A DNA stretch of 64,000 nucleotides from Stenogyne calaminthoides (Eukaryota > Streptophyta > Magnoliopsida > Lamiales > Lamiaceae), in NCBI GenBank assembly GCA_037126765.1, contig JBBCBC010000025.1:14750175-14814174 (forward strand). The letters run 5' to 3'. Positions 34,850 through 47,520 of this stretch are shown piece after piece. Below the pieces are notes generated by a model. That model worked only from the letters and a program-made list of their open reading frames with translations. It had not been told where the DNA came from and did no database searches. The number at the start of each line of letters is the position of its first letter. Within the stretch, counting starts at the first letter, position 1. A program made the translations under genes and the position numbers.

Positions 34850-36736
34850 AAATAAAACGGGGAATTAAAACACATAATTCCTATGATCAATATTCAGCAA
34901 TCAAAATAAACATGGCCTTTTAAATTTATTTTGTCTCCATTATTTTCACATACTCAACAACCTCATCGGAAGAGTACAGATTTATATCAAATATAAATTA
35001 TAATGGAATATGATCCACATTCTTATTATTACAATATCTGCTTTGGCTGATTACCGTAATAATAAAACTGGTAGGTCTCTAAACCAATTGCATAACTGCA
35101 ATTCCTAGTTGATTGAACCTAGTCCAATCAGATGTCCCTTAACTTTCGTTTCCCTCCTTTGGCTGTTGAAACAAAGTCAAGTTGGTTTACAACCATCAAG
35201 CGGCGACACTACGTGTCCCTATAAAAGTCCCATTAGATATAGATCCGAGCAAAAGACTTTGGTCTTAAATACCCATCGGAACGAAATCTCCGATTTACTT
35301 TTAATTTTGATGGAAGACATCTTATCAAATTAATGAGAAAACCATATTTTAGTGAGGAACGTTTTAAAGACGGGGTATTAATTGCTTAATCGAGATCCAA
35401 CATGATAACTACATCACATTTGAGCAATTATTGGGCGCCGCCTACCCAAACATGATTTACACAAACTAAAAAATATTGGCGCCGTTCTACCCAAACATTT
35501 AACACGGTCCGATATATATTGGGCGCCGCCCACCCAAACAGTTATAAAGCGGTCTATAAATACTTTAACAATTTAATTAAAATAAGTTAAACCAGTGGGA
35601 ATTTAATAATTTCCAAAATATATCTTGAACTTTAAAATTCAATTTAAAATTTAATTATAATATTAAACAAATATTAAATCTTAACAATTAATCCAATTAA
35701 TTGTAATCTGAAAGTCCAATTTTAATCATCATTTAAAATCAAACTTATTGATTGTTTTTATTTGTAAGGGTTCAAATGCAATTTCCAAAATTGCATCGGA
35801 GGACCTAGCCAAATCAAATTTGCTAGATGGTCCTCCCTTCATCATCACCCAAAATTCGACAACATCTAATCTTTAATTTGGGACATCCATCTTTCCAAAA
35901 TCCAACAAACTGTTCATCAATCACAGTTTCAGAATTAATCCAATCAATTCATCAACATATTCGAGTCCAACAAGGTGATTAATTTAGACAGTTCGAGAAA
36001 TTATTTAAAGAACAAAACGAAGAACAACAACAAGTACAAGCACGTCGGCCCAAAGGGTTGTAGCCGTGCGCGTGGCCACCACTGCGATGGAGATCGAGTG
36101 GCGCTTTGTCGCCGCGTGACACGAGTGTATCCGGGTCAAACCTATGCCTCGGTGCACGTGCGCGAAATAGCCCTATGGTTCAGGTCAGTGGGACGATTTA
36201 AGTCGCAAGTCATCGTCGCCGCAAGGAGCAGCGCGTACCTTCACCCGAAGGCAAGGAAGATGCGCAACATCCGTCGGTATGAGAGGGCAACAGCCCACCG
36301 CCGCAGATCGAAGAACGGAGCGAGGGACGCGCCACCACGAATCGAAGCGAATGGTGACGCGTCGCCACGAATCGCATCGAGACTGGTGTGCATCACCGCC
36401 TAATGAGGACGAGGGGAGGAACGCCACCGCATATCGCGTAATCGGCCGTCGCCCGCTGCGTCGCGGAGTCGCGCAATTATCGTGAGTCGCGGCGCGAGGT
36501 CGCCGTGTCAAGCGATGTCGCGGTCAGCCGTCGCCAAGCGGAGCGGCGCTGGGAAAGAGATGAATATGGAGCCACGATTTTGGGTTTGAGAAAACCCTAA
36601 TCTGGCGGAGCGGCGCAAGGAAAGAGACGAAGAGCCCAAAGGGTTTTTAATCAAACATCATATGAAAAACCCCAAATAAACGGCCATGCCCAACATATTA
36701 AAAAAAAATTCTTTTAATTATGCAATTATACAAGAG
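34850..36736 (-). mobile_element. Copia leader between primer-binding site and gag
   Basis: About 1.9 kb without recognised coding. It includes three copies of a GGGCGCCG-type motif (35430-35545) and a markedly GC-rich block (about 36035-36600) that contrasts with the AT-rich LTR. The block's open frames have no recognisable motif, and I treat them as non-coding. Confidence 0.6.
35430..35545. repeat. Triple TTGGGCGCCGCC...ACCCAAACA repeat
   Basis: Three motif copies of about 20-23 bp at 35431, about 35476 and about 35519: two TTGGGCGCCGCC forms and one variant TTGGCGCCGTTC. Each ends in TACCCAAACA or CACCCAAACA, and spacers are about 22-24 bp. The core GGCGCC is palindromic. Confidence 0.8.
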
Positions 36737-36739
36737 CTT

Positions 36740-36754
36740 GAGCTCTGATACCAC
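36740..36754 (-). other. Copia primer-binding site
   Basis: The minus strand reads GGTGGTATCAGAGCT, complementary to initiator tRNA-Met, directly inside the LTR at 36755. Confidence 0.85.
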
Positions 36755-37905
36755 CGTTGGAATATAGAGGCACATAAAAACGTAATACATGCGCAGCGGA
36801 AATAAACAGTTCACCAACAACGAATAATTAATTGCATAATCGAGTACGTTAAACATAAAGAGAATCCTTATAGTAATTCGTAGGAAGATTTCTCAACTAT
36901 GGTATCCACATAATCCCCGTTCACAGACTTGCACAGATTCGTCAGCGTTGAATCCCGAGAGAAATTTGCTAGAAAAATTCTAACTCTAGATTTCATGGAG
37001 AAATTAGGTTTTCTTGTGTGTTTAATGAATCCCTAGGATCACATATATATAGGGGAAGCACAGCTTAAAGATTAAGCAATCTTTATTAGGAAGATTATTT
37101 CCTAATCTTGCAAATCACATCTCCTAGATATGATTTCCCTAAACATATTTTCCTACAATAATATTCCATATATTATTTTGGGATTCCTATTTAATTAAAT
37201 CTAATTTAATTAAACAGTAATAATAATTAATTCTAAATTAATATATTATTAATTAATTCTCCATAAATTAAATATCAAATCCAATTTAATATTTAATCAA
37301 CCAACTATAATCCGTAAAAGGGAATTACTTGTTGTGTGATCCATAGGCCCTAATATATCGAGCGATTAATCAAACTAATGGTCTTAATTTTACCCTAGAT
37401 AATAAATCATACATGTCGTGCGCATTGACCTTAAGTCAAAGGAGTATCGCATCGCTTCCACTAACCGAGACACCCGTAGACACATATAGTGGAACTACAT
37501 CAAATAGTTTCTCGAATGGGTGTACCAATACCCTCTAAGGTATCTGTGTGTCCATCATGAGATACCTAGTATCTCATAGTAAGTGAGATCTTACTACACT
37601 CTCTAAGAATATGATGCAAATCGCACACCAATCTCAATTGCATCATCAATATCCCATTCTTGATGATCCTTGATCGTGGCCATTTGAGAATCATGCTTAA
37701 GTCATCTGAGTTCTCACAACCTCAGTTACATCAATGACTCATGGGAACACAGATAAGAACAAATGCAAACAATCAAACATAATATTCGAACAAGTGTAAT
37801 GCCATACATTTAATATTAATCAAATAGTAATATTAAACAAATACTGAATATTATCTTAGCATTATGTCCTTACAAAGGATAGTCTCTAGGACATTAACAC
37901 TAACA
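36755..37905 (-). repeat. 5' LTR of the Copia element, with internal deletion
   Basis: It matches the 29200 LTR at both ends but lacks about 400 bp in the middle (junction at about 37410, where the sequence jumps to the TCGTGCGCATTGACC segment). The terminal T of TGTTGG is changed to C. It ends at 37905, followed by ATAAT. Confidence 0.9.
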
Positions 37906-37910
37906 ATAAT

Positions 37911-38170
37911 CATAATGAATCAAAATAATTACTTGGAGAGAGAGAGAGAGAGAGAGAGATAATCTCTGCGTATCATGATCGAGAATGAATGAAAACTGAT
38001 TAAGAGGTGTGACAATTTATAAAAAATAGTGAAAAAAAAATCAATGTCTGAGATTAAAAGAACACTACAAATGAATAAGATTAGAGACATTTGAAATAGA
38101 GAAATGTGGCTTTGCCACATCATTTTATTATTTGCCACGTCATCTTATAGAAGTTTTGCATTATAGAGAT
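37911..38170 (-). mobile_element. Helitron-family 5' region
   Basis: Read on the minus strand it begins near TAATCTCTATAATGCAAAAC at about 38170 and continues GATGACGTGGCAAATAA. It is alignable with 41170-40900 (minus) and 59674-59780 (plus). A GA microsatellite lies at 37936-37960. The Copia element at 29200-37905 interrupts it, and it resumes at 29199. Confidence 0.55.
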
Positions 38171-38439
38171 TACTAGTGAAATAATATTTTTATATAAAAT
38201 AATTAATAATATTTTAATACTATTATTTTTGTCATTTAATATTTTTTATGGTAAAATAATTTATAATTCATAAAATACTAAATAAAAATATAATTCAAAT
38301 ATGCAAACTATAATTTTATATGTTATTGTACACGATGACTCTATGAAACAAATGAATCCACAAATTTAGATTTGAAAGGAAAAAAAAAACTATAAATTAT
38401 AAATTTCAATTTTTTTTTGTAAATAATATTTTTGTATAC

Positions 38440-38675
38440 TTATACGAATTGAGACACATAATTTTCAATCCTCTTGGGAATATACAAACCTACAGTCAAA
38501 AGTGATTGATCCTGACTTTTATTTATCGTCATTACAAAACATAATAGGATTGAAAATTGTCTTCTCTTAAAATTTACAGGCATTGTTTGGTCCGAATTAC
38601 TCAATGTCATTCTTCGGATGAACACCTTATTCTCAATACTCTTTCCTAAAATTATTTGTGCTTCAAGCTTTGTGA
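38440..38675 (-). pseudogene. Helitron helicase C-terminal fragment
   Basis: The minus-strand frame reads KVFIRRMTLS, then NFKRRQFSILLCFVMTINKSQ, then VGLYIP. This matches the last helicase motifs of plant Helitron Rep/helicase (PIF1-like), where MTINKSQGQ is typical; here the G is D. The conserved continuation after IP is lost and the frame stops at 38440. No Rep or upstream helicase domains are seen, so the element is a decayed remnant. Confidence 0.8.
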
Positions 38676-40880
38676 GTTATTACTTTTTATATTAATTAAA
38701 TTACATGTATACTTTTTATATTCTAATATTGTTTGTGCATATTTTCATTCATTTTTTACTTTAAATATTTGCTTCCTCCCATTAAAATTTGATATCATAC
38801 TCATTGCATTCTTATATATTATTTACATAATAAATATCGTTTTGACATTTTCACCCATCATTATCTCATATATACTTCTCATGATTATTTTCATGATTAT
38901 TAATTTTTTTTTACAAATATGTTGTTTTAATAATTTTTCCAGCTAATAGTAATTATTGTTAGAAATATTTAATTATAAAAATTTAAGATTAATGTTGGCA
39001 TAAGAAAATTTAAATGACAATAAAAATTAATTATTATGGGTATATATTATATAATGAAGGGATAAAATATTATAATGATATTTATTATATAAATACTCTA
39101 ATAGACTAAAAAGACTTAGAAAGAATGAGAGGGGTAATTTAGAATAAGAAATGAATGAAAATATGCACATACAATATTAGAAAATAAAAATTATTTCTTT
39201 AATTGAATTAATCAAACTAATTAAATATTTAAAGTATTTAATTTAAAATTAATGATATAAAAACTATTTTCAATCTCGCGTAATATGCCGGGTTACATGC
39301 TAGTGATATTTATAAAGAATAAGAGGGAGTATAAATTAATAAACTATGGAGTGATATTTAGAAACCTCTATGAATCTTCCAATAAATGTCTTCAGAAAAA
39401 GATGAGACGAAAAAAAAAAACTGGGTACAAACGAAGAAACTCCTTAGGTAGAAGCGATAAATTTTTTTTGGTAAAAGATAAGAATTAGAATATTTATACT
39501 AACTCTATTCTACAAAAGATTGAATGACATAGATTAAATTAGAAAAAATAATATTAGGGATTAAAAATCACGGCCATCAACTTTTATATAAAATCAATTA
39601 GGTTGACCCCATTTTAAAATAAACTTAATTAAAATTGTTTGATCTAAATTTATATATAGATTGAACTGCGTTTGGTAAATAGTTTGAATAGTTTTAAAAA
39701 TCAAATTGTTAGATTTAATTTAAAATCAATCAAATATAGTTTTAAAATCAATTAAGTTAAAATAGTTTGATCTAATTTTTTGGTAAACTTAGATTGAGTG
39801 CATTTTAAAATTTATATATAAAATCAATAGTTTGAATAGTAAAGATTATCAAATCAAAACAATAAAATTTTATATATAGTTTGAATTTTAATCGTGTAAT
39901 CTTTGTCATATATTCATGTTTGATAAATTATGAATACTAAAAATATTTTGGTAAATCATTGTCCATAATTTGAATAAAAAATCTTTAGTATTCTTTAGGT
40001 AAATTCAAACTCAATATTTTGGCAAAATATTTAACTCTTTATTATAATTTTTATCTTCTTGCATAATTTATGAAATTTACCAAATAATTAGAAAGATGTA
40101 ATTAATTATCAAATAAGTTTTAAATGGTAAATCATTTAACTCTTTATTATAATTTTTATCTTCTTGCATCATTTATGGAATTTACCAAATAATTAGAATA
40201 ATGTAATTAATTATCAAATCAATTTTAAATTCAAAGTTGACTAATCATGCTTGAATTGAGGATTTCATTACATGATTAATAAGAAAAAATATTAGTATGC
40301 ACTATACAAATGTATTAGATAATGAATTTCATTAGATAAATATTCACAGCAAAATAATTAAAATATTTTATAAATATTTTATTAAATATCTTCGAATATT
40401 ATATAATGGTTGAAAATATCAACATCCTTACAATAGAAGAATCTACAATCTAACATTAGATGTAACAAAATGTAATAATAATTTATGTAACTTTTACAAT
40501 GATCTTTGCATCAGATCGATATAAATATAATCTTGCACTCATCTTCTTAGTAGAAAAATATAATCTTCATACAACCTTATCCTTATCGACATGTAATATT
40601 CTCGATTTTTATTCAACCTGAAAAAAGTATATATAAAAAGTTAAATAAGATTGGTAATCTAAGATAAATAAAAATCATGAAATATTATGAGAAAAAAATA
40701 TATTGATCAAGAAATATTGTGAAAAGAAATCTGTATATAACAACAATAAAATACATAATGAATAATTTTTTTTTGAATGAAATAACAACAACAACAAAAC
40801 ACATAATGAAATCAAACAATTACCTGAAAAAAAACGATATAAGAATGATAAAAGAACAATTTAATGATTGAAATAATAAA
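38676..40880. other. AT-rich Helitron interior / intergenic
   Basis: No coding signal. It holds a two-unit tandem repeat of 106 bp (starting 40028 and 40134) built on ATTTAACTCTTTATTATAAT. Confidence 0.55.
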
Positions 40881-41180
40881 GATCCGATCCAAATTAAATA
40901 AGACCAGAGATTAGAAATGATACTATATGGAGAGCAGGTGAAGGAGAGAAAATGAAGAGAAATCGCAGACAAATGAGAATGGGAAAAAAATGAATGAGAG
41001 ATGTCCCAATTTATAGGAAATAGAAGACAAAATCAACGGCTGAGATCAAAACAACACTCTAAATGAATGAGATTAGAGGAATTTGAAATAAAAGAATATG
41101 ACTTTGCCACATCATTTTATGACTTGCCAGATCATCTTATGGAGATTTTGCATTATAGAGATTATAGATAGATAGATAGA
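40881..41180 (-). mobile_element. Helitron-family 5' end with promoter-like region
   Basis: The minus strand runs TCTATAATCTCTATAATGC then GATGATCTGGCAAGTCA, then on to a TATA-like CCTATAAATTGGGACAT at about 41017. It abuts a (TAGA)n stretch at 41160-41182. The helicase fragment at 38440-38675 lies downstream in the same orientation, so the two may be parts of one roughly 3-kb degraded element. Confidence 0.55.
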
Positions 41181-41579
41181 TATAAACAATTTCGTATCAA
41201 TGTTGTACACCACCATTTTTAATAACAAAACCATTTAGTATTCATCCATATATATATATGGTGTACGTGTACATGTAGGAAAATAAATAACCATATTTTA
41301 TAGATTTATTTATTCAATATCTTACTATTTAAATTAGTACATTAGTCACTAAATTATTCATATTGATCATTATAATTATTAACATTGTTCACATAATTGG
41401 TAAGTAATTATCTTCTAATTTAATAAATTCCTAATAATTATTACAGAATCCTCCCACCATTAAATAGGTAAAGACATAGAATCATCTCAATTACAAAAAC
41501 AACATAAAATAAATTGGAATCTTTTTTTTTTTTTGAAAGGAAATAAATTGGAATCTTAAATAGCACGTAAATAATGAAA

Positions 41580-41753
41580 TCACTTAGCTCACCTGACAAC
41601 TGAATTCCTCATTTGAGTGGGAGACTCAAGTTCGATTCCCTTTGGGAACGAATTTGGAATTATAGGAGTTATAAGATGAATTGGTGGTTTCGTGGAGCAT
41701 TTGGGTGTTTGGTGTATTAACTACTAACAACTAACTTTGTCCGATAAAAAAAA
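41580..41753 (+). mobile_element. tRNA-derived SINE with target duplication
   Basis: Box-A-like TTAGCTCACCTGACAACTG at 41584 and box B AGTTCGATTCCC at 41630-41641 mark a tRNA-derived head. The 3' end is GATAAAAAAA. It is flanked by the direct repeat CACGTAAATAATGAAA (about 41564-41579 and 41754-41769). Confidence 0.85.
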
Positions 41754-41892
41754 CACGTAAATAATGAAAAAAAGCGAGCAAGTACGAATCATATTGACCA
41801 ATAAATCGTGAGGAGCTCGGGTCTCATACAAATGAGACCAAATCAACCCGTATATACGCGGCGTAGCAAGTCACCCATCATTCAATCCAATG

Positions 41893-42225
41893 TTTTCATA
41901 ACCGAACCGGTGATCGAACCGGACAAACCACCGGTCAGCGGTTCAACCGGTCGGACCGGTTCAACTGGCGGTTCAACCGTTTTCTATGTTTAGTTAAAAA
42001 AACAAAATAAGTATACATCTACAAAAAATTAAATATATATTTTATAACTTTTCATATCATATTTTATAAATTTTATCCCACCTCATACATTTATCCCACA
42101 TCGAAAGTGTTGGAGAAAAATGTGAGAGGAATATAGATTTAAAATTTTAAGTATTTAATATAAATTAATAATTTAATTTTTTTAAAAAAAAGAAAAAAAC
42201 CGGTTATTTCGGTTGATGAGACCTC
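41893..42225. repeat. CCGGTT-rich repeat element
   Basis: Multiple CCGGTT/AACCGG words sit at 41905-41985, with a further AACCGGTTATTTCGG at about 42199. This is typical of a class of plant non-autonomous DNA transposons. Ends and target duplication are not resolved. Confidence 0.4.
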
Positions 42226-43003
42226 CGAATATAGGTGTTTTTTAACGTAGGAAGTTCAACCCATTGATTCAATCAACTATTTTTTATTGATTACAATGAA
42301 ATCAATTAGATTTTCCAAATCTTTTTTTATATAATAATAGACTAATAAACAAATAAAATTATATCCTTCATTGTATCTCATTCACGGCTCGCCACCCCCA
42401 ATTTGATTTCATTGTACAATAATTTCAATATCTTTGTTGATTTTTGTGAAAATTAATATTCACAATTATGAAAATTAATTAGAGATCAATGAAATGTCGA
42501 ATCTACAAACATTAGAAGACTCAATATTTGAAAAATTAAGAACCAACAACCACCGTTAGGGGTCCTGTAATTCATGAAATATTGATTCTGGTTTATGAAA
42601 TTTGATGTTTCTGCGATTCATTCATGATAAGAATTTAATCAGATTTAGATATGATTTAACACAATTAATTTGGATTCTGGTTTAAATTTTCTTCGCCGGA
42701 TTTGCATTCTGTTTTATTCCGTAATTCGTCGTTGTTTGAATCAAATGAATTTCTTGTCAAATCTGTTTCCATCTGGCGTTTTCCGGCGCATGGGAGCCGG
42801 AGACGGTGACAAAAAATTGAGAATGGAGTGATACAGACCTGTTCGTGCTCAACAATTTAATTAAGAAAATCTCTTCAAAACACAATTTCATGGAGAAAAC
42901 CTCTTCAAGATTAGGATATATAATTGGTGAATTAGATGATGTGAATTTCAACTTTAAAAGGATTTAACAAATTATAACTATATTTTTTAAATTATTAAAT
43001 TTA

Positions 43004-43680
43004 TTATACCAGTACGACACGGTTTATATAAGACCAATATAAGATCAAATTCTCATTTAACTGTATATCTCCAGTAAAAGTAGCAGTGATTATAGCATTA
43101 TTAGGCAATCTAACTTTAACACTAGATGGTTTAGGAGTAGAAGTGAACAATGAAATATCACACACCATATGATCATAGGCACCAGTGTCTACAATCCAAT
43201 TAAGTAGATATGCCATTTGCAATAGAGTTGAAACAAAAATGCATACCTTAGTTACCTGATGTGTCCAATGAGTTAGATTCTGGATAATGAGCAAAGGCTT
43301 CAGCAGCATTATGAGACAGTAACATGATCCTCTTTAACAGGAGATTTAACCAAAGCATTAGCAGTAGGACATTCAGATTTACCCTTAATAGGATTCCTAG
43401 GACCTTTCCATCCTTGAGGATACCCAATCAATTGAAAGCATCTATCTACTGAGTGCCCTGTGGCTTCACAATGTGAACACTTGAAGGGTTTTTTCTTATC
43501 CTTGTAATATTTAGCCGCATTCTTTGCTTTCATAGCTATGGAATCAGAGTTTAAGGATCCAGGCTTAGTCAACATCCTTTGAGACTCTTCTTGAAGTAAA
43601 CGATTGTAAATCTTGGACAAAGGGGGAAAAGGAGTTTGAAGCAACAGTTGACTCCTAATGACACTATAAGAATCATCTAA
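43004..43680 (-). pseudogene. Truncated Copia gag/protease fragment
   Basis: A CCHC zinc knuckle (CSHCEATGHSVDRC, about 43490-43450) is followed by QLIGYP. After a frame break comes a protease segment WIVDTGAYDHM (43207-43175) with LFTSTPKPSSVKVRLPN. No LTRs, integrase or polymerase adjoin it. It belongs to a different Copia lineage from the 29-kb element. Confidence 0.85.
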
Positions 43681-44029
43681 TTAATTACCCAATTAAGAAT
43701 TTGATTAGTACAATAGGTAGCAAATCACTAATTTTAAACCATTGGATTTTAGATCTAGTGGCTCAAATAAACTGACTATTGATAGTCAGCGGGGCACCCT
43801 CACTACCGTGAAAAAGTTAAGTAATATTATTACCTGCTAAAATAAATGTATGACTATATGAGACATTAATTAATTAATCAAAACAAATCTGATCACACCC
43901 TCAGTATCTGAAGTCAGCACGTGATCCTTAGTATCATTACATACTAAAATAAAAATATATGAGACATCAATTAACCAAAACAAACTTGACTGTACGTACC
44001 TACTCAAATAAATGCATGAGAAATTAATT

Positions 44030-44155
44030 AATCGAAACAAACTTGACGTACACCAAGCAATTGCATTAATCCTTAGTCTAATTCGACGCTAATTAGTCGA
44101 TACGAACTTGACGTACATGAAGCAATTGCGTTAATCCTTAGTCTAATTCGTGTTT
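44030..44155. repeat. Tandem repeat, about 66-bp unit
   Basis: Two adjacent copies of a unit containing ACTTGACGTACA, AAGCAATTGC and TTAATCCTTAGTCTAATTCG. Confidence 0.8.
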
Positions 44156-44752
44156 TCGTTGTCGACATGATAACGGCATGATACAATAATATTAAATACA
44201 AATACGATATGATAAGAATCTTGCTAACACGGCTTGCACACAAAAAATTAATGTCAACAAGGTACAACACGACATTATAACTAGAAATTTTGTATTTAAA
44301 TAAATAAACATGAAATAAAATTACAAACATATATAATTTTTACGTATCAAATTGAGTATAACTTCTAGAGTTCCTCTGATTCTGTCTTCGAATTTAATCG
44401 ACTTTTTAGGATTTTTCGAAGCCCGATCTGCAGCCAGATCTTGTATGAGCTTGAAATATGAGTTTTATAATGTTAATTAAAGGGCGTAATGTTATTTTGA
44501 ATTAAATATTAGCTTCTGTAGATCTTTATGATGAACGTCTCTTAACTTAAAAGAATAATGCGCTACTGGATCCACTGCACGAACAACTTCATGAGCACTT
44601 TGATCTAGAACCAAAGACCCTTTTTGATTGATCTCCGCTAACAACTTTCACAAAGAACTTTAAAACTCTTAAATCATCCAACTCGATATTTAAAACCCTT
44701 GGGATTTAATATTAATTTCAATTCTTAAATTATTCTAATAAATTATGAATTA

Positions 44753-45024
44753 CTCCCTCCGTCCACAAAATTTATGCACACTTGCCTTATTCGTCCGTCC
44801 ATCAAATTTATACACATTCCTTTTATGAAAAAAATATTTTATCTTTATCCCTCAATCATCACTTAATTACTTAAAAAATCATTGTAATTTACTCACAAAC
44901 ATTCACTTTATTTATAAATGGGCCCCACAATATTCCATAATACTCTTACTTTATCTACGTTGTCTATTATTTTCTTAATATTTGTGCCCACAACATCATG
45001 CATAAATTTGGTGGACAGAGGGAG
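44753..45024. mobile_element. Stowaway MITE
   Basis: Inverted termini CTCCCTCCGTCCAC... and ...GTGGACAGAGGGAG, extended by matching AAATTTATGCA inside, flanked by TA on both sides (44751-44752, 45025-45026). Length is 272 bp. The termini and TA target are characteristic of mariner-mobilised Stowaways. Confidence 0.95.
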
Positions 45025-45746
45025 TACAAGTTAATTATATAATTTTTTTTGTATATTTGAATACACTAAAAAATATGATTAAATTTATTTTAAACTAAAT
45101 AATGATTTATATAAAAAAAAACTTATTTTTTGGAATTAAAAGTGCAATTAACGGAGCGTGTGACCTTCTTCTGTAAAAAATGGACGGAAAAATTTTATGG
45201 GACTCGATTTGTCGAGAAAAGTACCGCTTTGAATTTTGTCAATTTTTTTAGGACCAAAAGTACAATTTATCCATAAAATATGTTATAAATTAATACACAA
45301 TTGAACCAAACAAAAAAATAAATTAAACTAATAATTAGGTACAAAAGATAATCTTGCAAATCTTATATTATAAAAGTAGAACGTTTTTCACCACAGGCCA
45401 CCAAGTGTCGCATCTAATATGTTGACAAATGTCCAATTGAGCCTTCTGCCATGTGTTTCTCTTTTTCTAACATGTGTCACAATTTCTTAACCCCTGTATT
45501 ATATTTTTTATTAATGCAGTTCATTTCATTAATTTGCTACAGAGACCGTCTCTCTTCATTTCCCTTCTCCCTTCAGAATTTATTTGCATTTAACTTGAGT
45601 TTCCAAAATCCTTCGTCTTCTTAGAGAAAAACGTTCGTACACTAAAGTATTCTTGCATAAAATTCGTACACTAAATTATTATTGCATATATGGATCATTT
45701 TTTTGCATAAAATTCGTACACTAAATTATTATTGCATATATGGATC

Positions 45747-45968
45747 TTTTTTTTTTGATAACACCGTATCCGACTCAAGGACCGACTAATCCGGGGGACC
45801 AGAACCCACCGTCCACTAGCGGGGCCCCATTTCAAGCCAGAGCTAAGCTCTGTATGAACTGGCCCATCTCAAGAGTTGATCGCACTTGAGAGAGTTCGAA
45901 CTTGAGACCTAGAGAGAAACATACTCCTAAGTCTCAACCCTACAACCACTTGGCCAACCCTTGGGGGT
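45747..45968 (-). mobile_element. tRNA-derived SINE inside the Helitron
   Basis: On the minus strand, a box A region (GGTTGGCCAAGTGGTTG, about 45963) and a box B (AGTTCGAACTC, about 45898) are followed by a body ending in an A-rich tail (plus-strand poly-T at 45747). Near-identical flanks TTGCATATATGGATC and TTGCATATATGAATC are its target duplication. Confidence 0.8.
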
Positions 45969-46181
45969 TGCATATATGAATCATTTGTTTAATAGGTTCT
46001 GATTTATGTACAGATTCAACGGACACTTAAGATTTTGAATTCTTTTCTTCATTCTGCCGATATTTGTACGTAATTTAATCCCCCTTTGAAAAACTCATTT
46101 GGTTCAATATTACAGTGTTGTTGATAGATTGGTTCTGAAGTGGTAGCTTCGAATATTTTATTTGATTATTGAGAGATTTTG

Positions 46182-46373
46182 TTTTCAGGATTTGGATTCA
46201 CTTGAGCCCGCAAACGGGAATCGGTGAAAAAGGGCTCGATGAATAAATAGACGGAAGCCTGAAGCTCGGGGAGGTTTGCCGTATCCAGGGATGGAAAATT
46301 ACTATTCTTCTGGCCTCAAAATGACCTCCTCGATCCATAGCCATCGGTCGATCAGCCCGCAGCTATCGCGTCA
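46182..46373 (+). pseudogene. Exon-like captured gene fragment (5' part)
   Basis: GC-richer than its surroundings and bounded by TTTTCAG and CAG|GTAGTT. A reading from the ATG at 46291 begins MENYYSSGLKMTSSI and runs to the donor. A possible next exon follows at 46802-46856 (VHSIICSNTTG...). I do not recognise the gene. A captured first coding exon is an inference. Confidence 0.4.
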
Positions 46374-47520
46374 GGTAGTTTTTTAATCAATCGAGATCAA
46401 ATTAATTTCTATTCAGCGGTGTTAATTTTTTTCAATTTTTGAATTGAAAATTTTGATCGAACAGGTTTTTCGTGCCTGGTCGGGCTGCAGGAAGGAGGTC
46501 GTGGGCCTGTAGGAGACAATCGGGCCATGATGGAGACTAGAATTGAGCCGCTGCCGCTGAAATTTGATGAATAAGTTTCTATTGAATCGACACTGAATGA
46601 GTTCAGTGGATTCAGAGGAATTGTGAGAACTGTGAGCTCACTTTTGCTGATGACTATAATAGAAATTTTAATTATAGTGCAATGGGCTTTTTGGATTTTG
46701 CCTCGTTGAGATATTTTGAATTCCAAACAAAGTGTTGGATATTAGTTGAGTTTCTGTTGTTAGGTTAGATATCAGCAAACTGATGAATATATAATTTTGC
46801 AGGTCCATTCCATCATATGCAGCAATACTACCGGCTTGGTTCCCTTGATAATTGAGGTATGTTTCTAGAGAGCGTCATTGGTCATTCTGCTTTACTGTTT
46901 GCCGCTCATAGCCTTCATATTTAGAATGAATGATTATGTTAGACTGTTAGAGAAGGTGGTGTCGTTTTGTTGTAATGGTTTGTTTGTGTGCTCATCTGGA
47001 TAATGACCCAGATTGCTTGCAATGCATGGAAAAATATGTTTCAAGCCTTGAATTGGAAAGTATATGCTGGACAGTTCTTCTAAGGAGACTTTTTTAAACT
47101 CTTTTTTTCTTGTGCTTTGGCATGTTTGCCTTTTGATTTGAATCATCTCAAATGAAGTATAAGTAGTTCAAATTCAAGTGAATTTTGTTGTACTTAATAA
47201 TTATTACTGATTTGGAATATTATAATGTATAATGTGGAAATATTAATTTGAAGACCTAATATCAAATCGACGTTTTGCTATTTCATAATGATTTCCACCG
47301 TTTAAATTCCTGCAACTCCCCCATTGCGTGTATCAGCTTTTTCGATGGCTGATATGGGGCTGACTTAGTTCAGTACCCTCATTTTCCAGCGGTGGCGACG
47401 CACCAACAGTTTAGACGGTGCATTTTTTTTCGGCAACATGTTTGAGATTACCACCAAGTATCGGCCTCAGTCATAGTCTGGTGAGAACAATTTACACACA
47501 TCTTTTATGTTTACGAACTT

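Larger units (their letters stand above)
29200..37905 (-). mobile_element. Complete Copia LTR retrotransposon, degenerate
   Basis: 8.7 kb with LTRs at both ends, a 5-bp target duplication (ATAAT), and a primer-binding site and polypurine tract in the right places for minus-strand transcription. Gene order along the minus strand is gag, protease, integrase, reverse transcriptase, RNase H, which is Copia order. Coding regions contain stops and frameshifts. A second copy begins at 61260. Confidence 0.95.

Noticed and set aside
35975..36511. Long open frames on both strands in the GC-rich Copia leader
   Set aside because: Overlapping open frames on both strands with Arg-rich, motif-free products are expected in CG-rich DNA. 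No coding signature.
38656..38946. 96-codon hydrophobic plus-strand frame as a membrane protein
   Set aside because: AT-rich DNA gives Ile/Phe/Leu-rich products by chance, and it overlaps the opposite strand of Helitron remnants.
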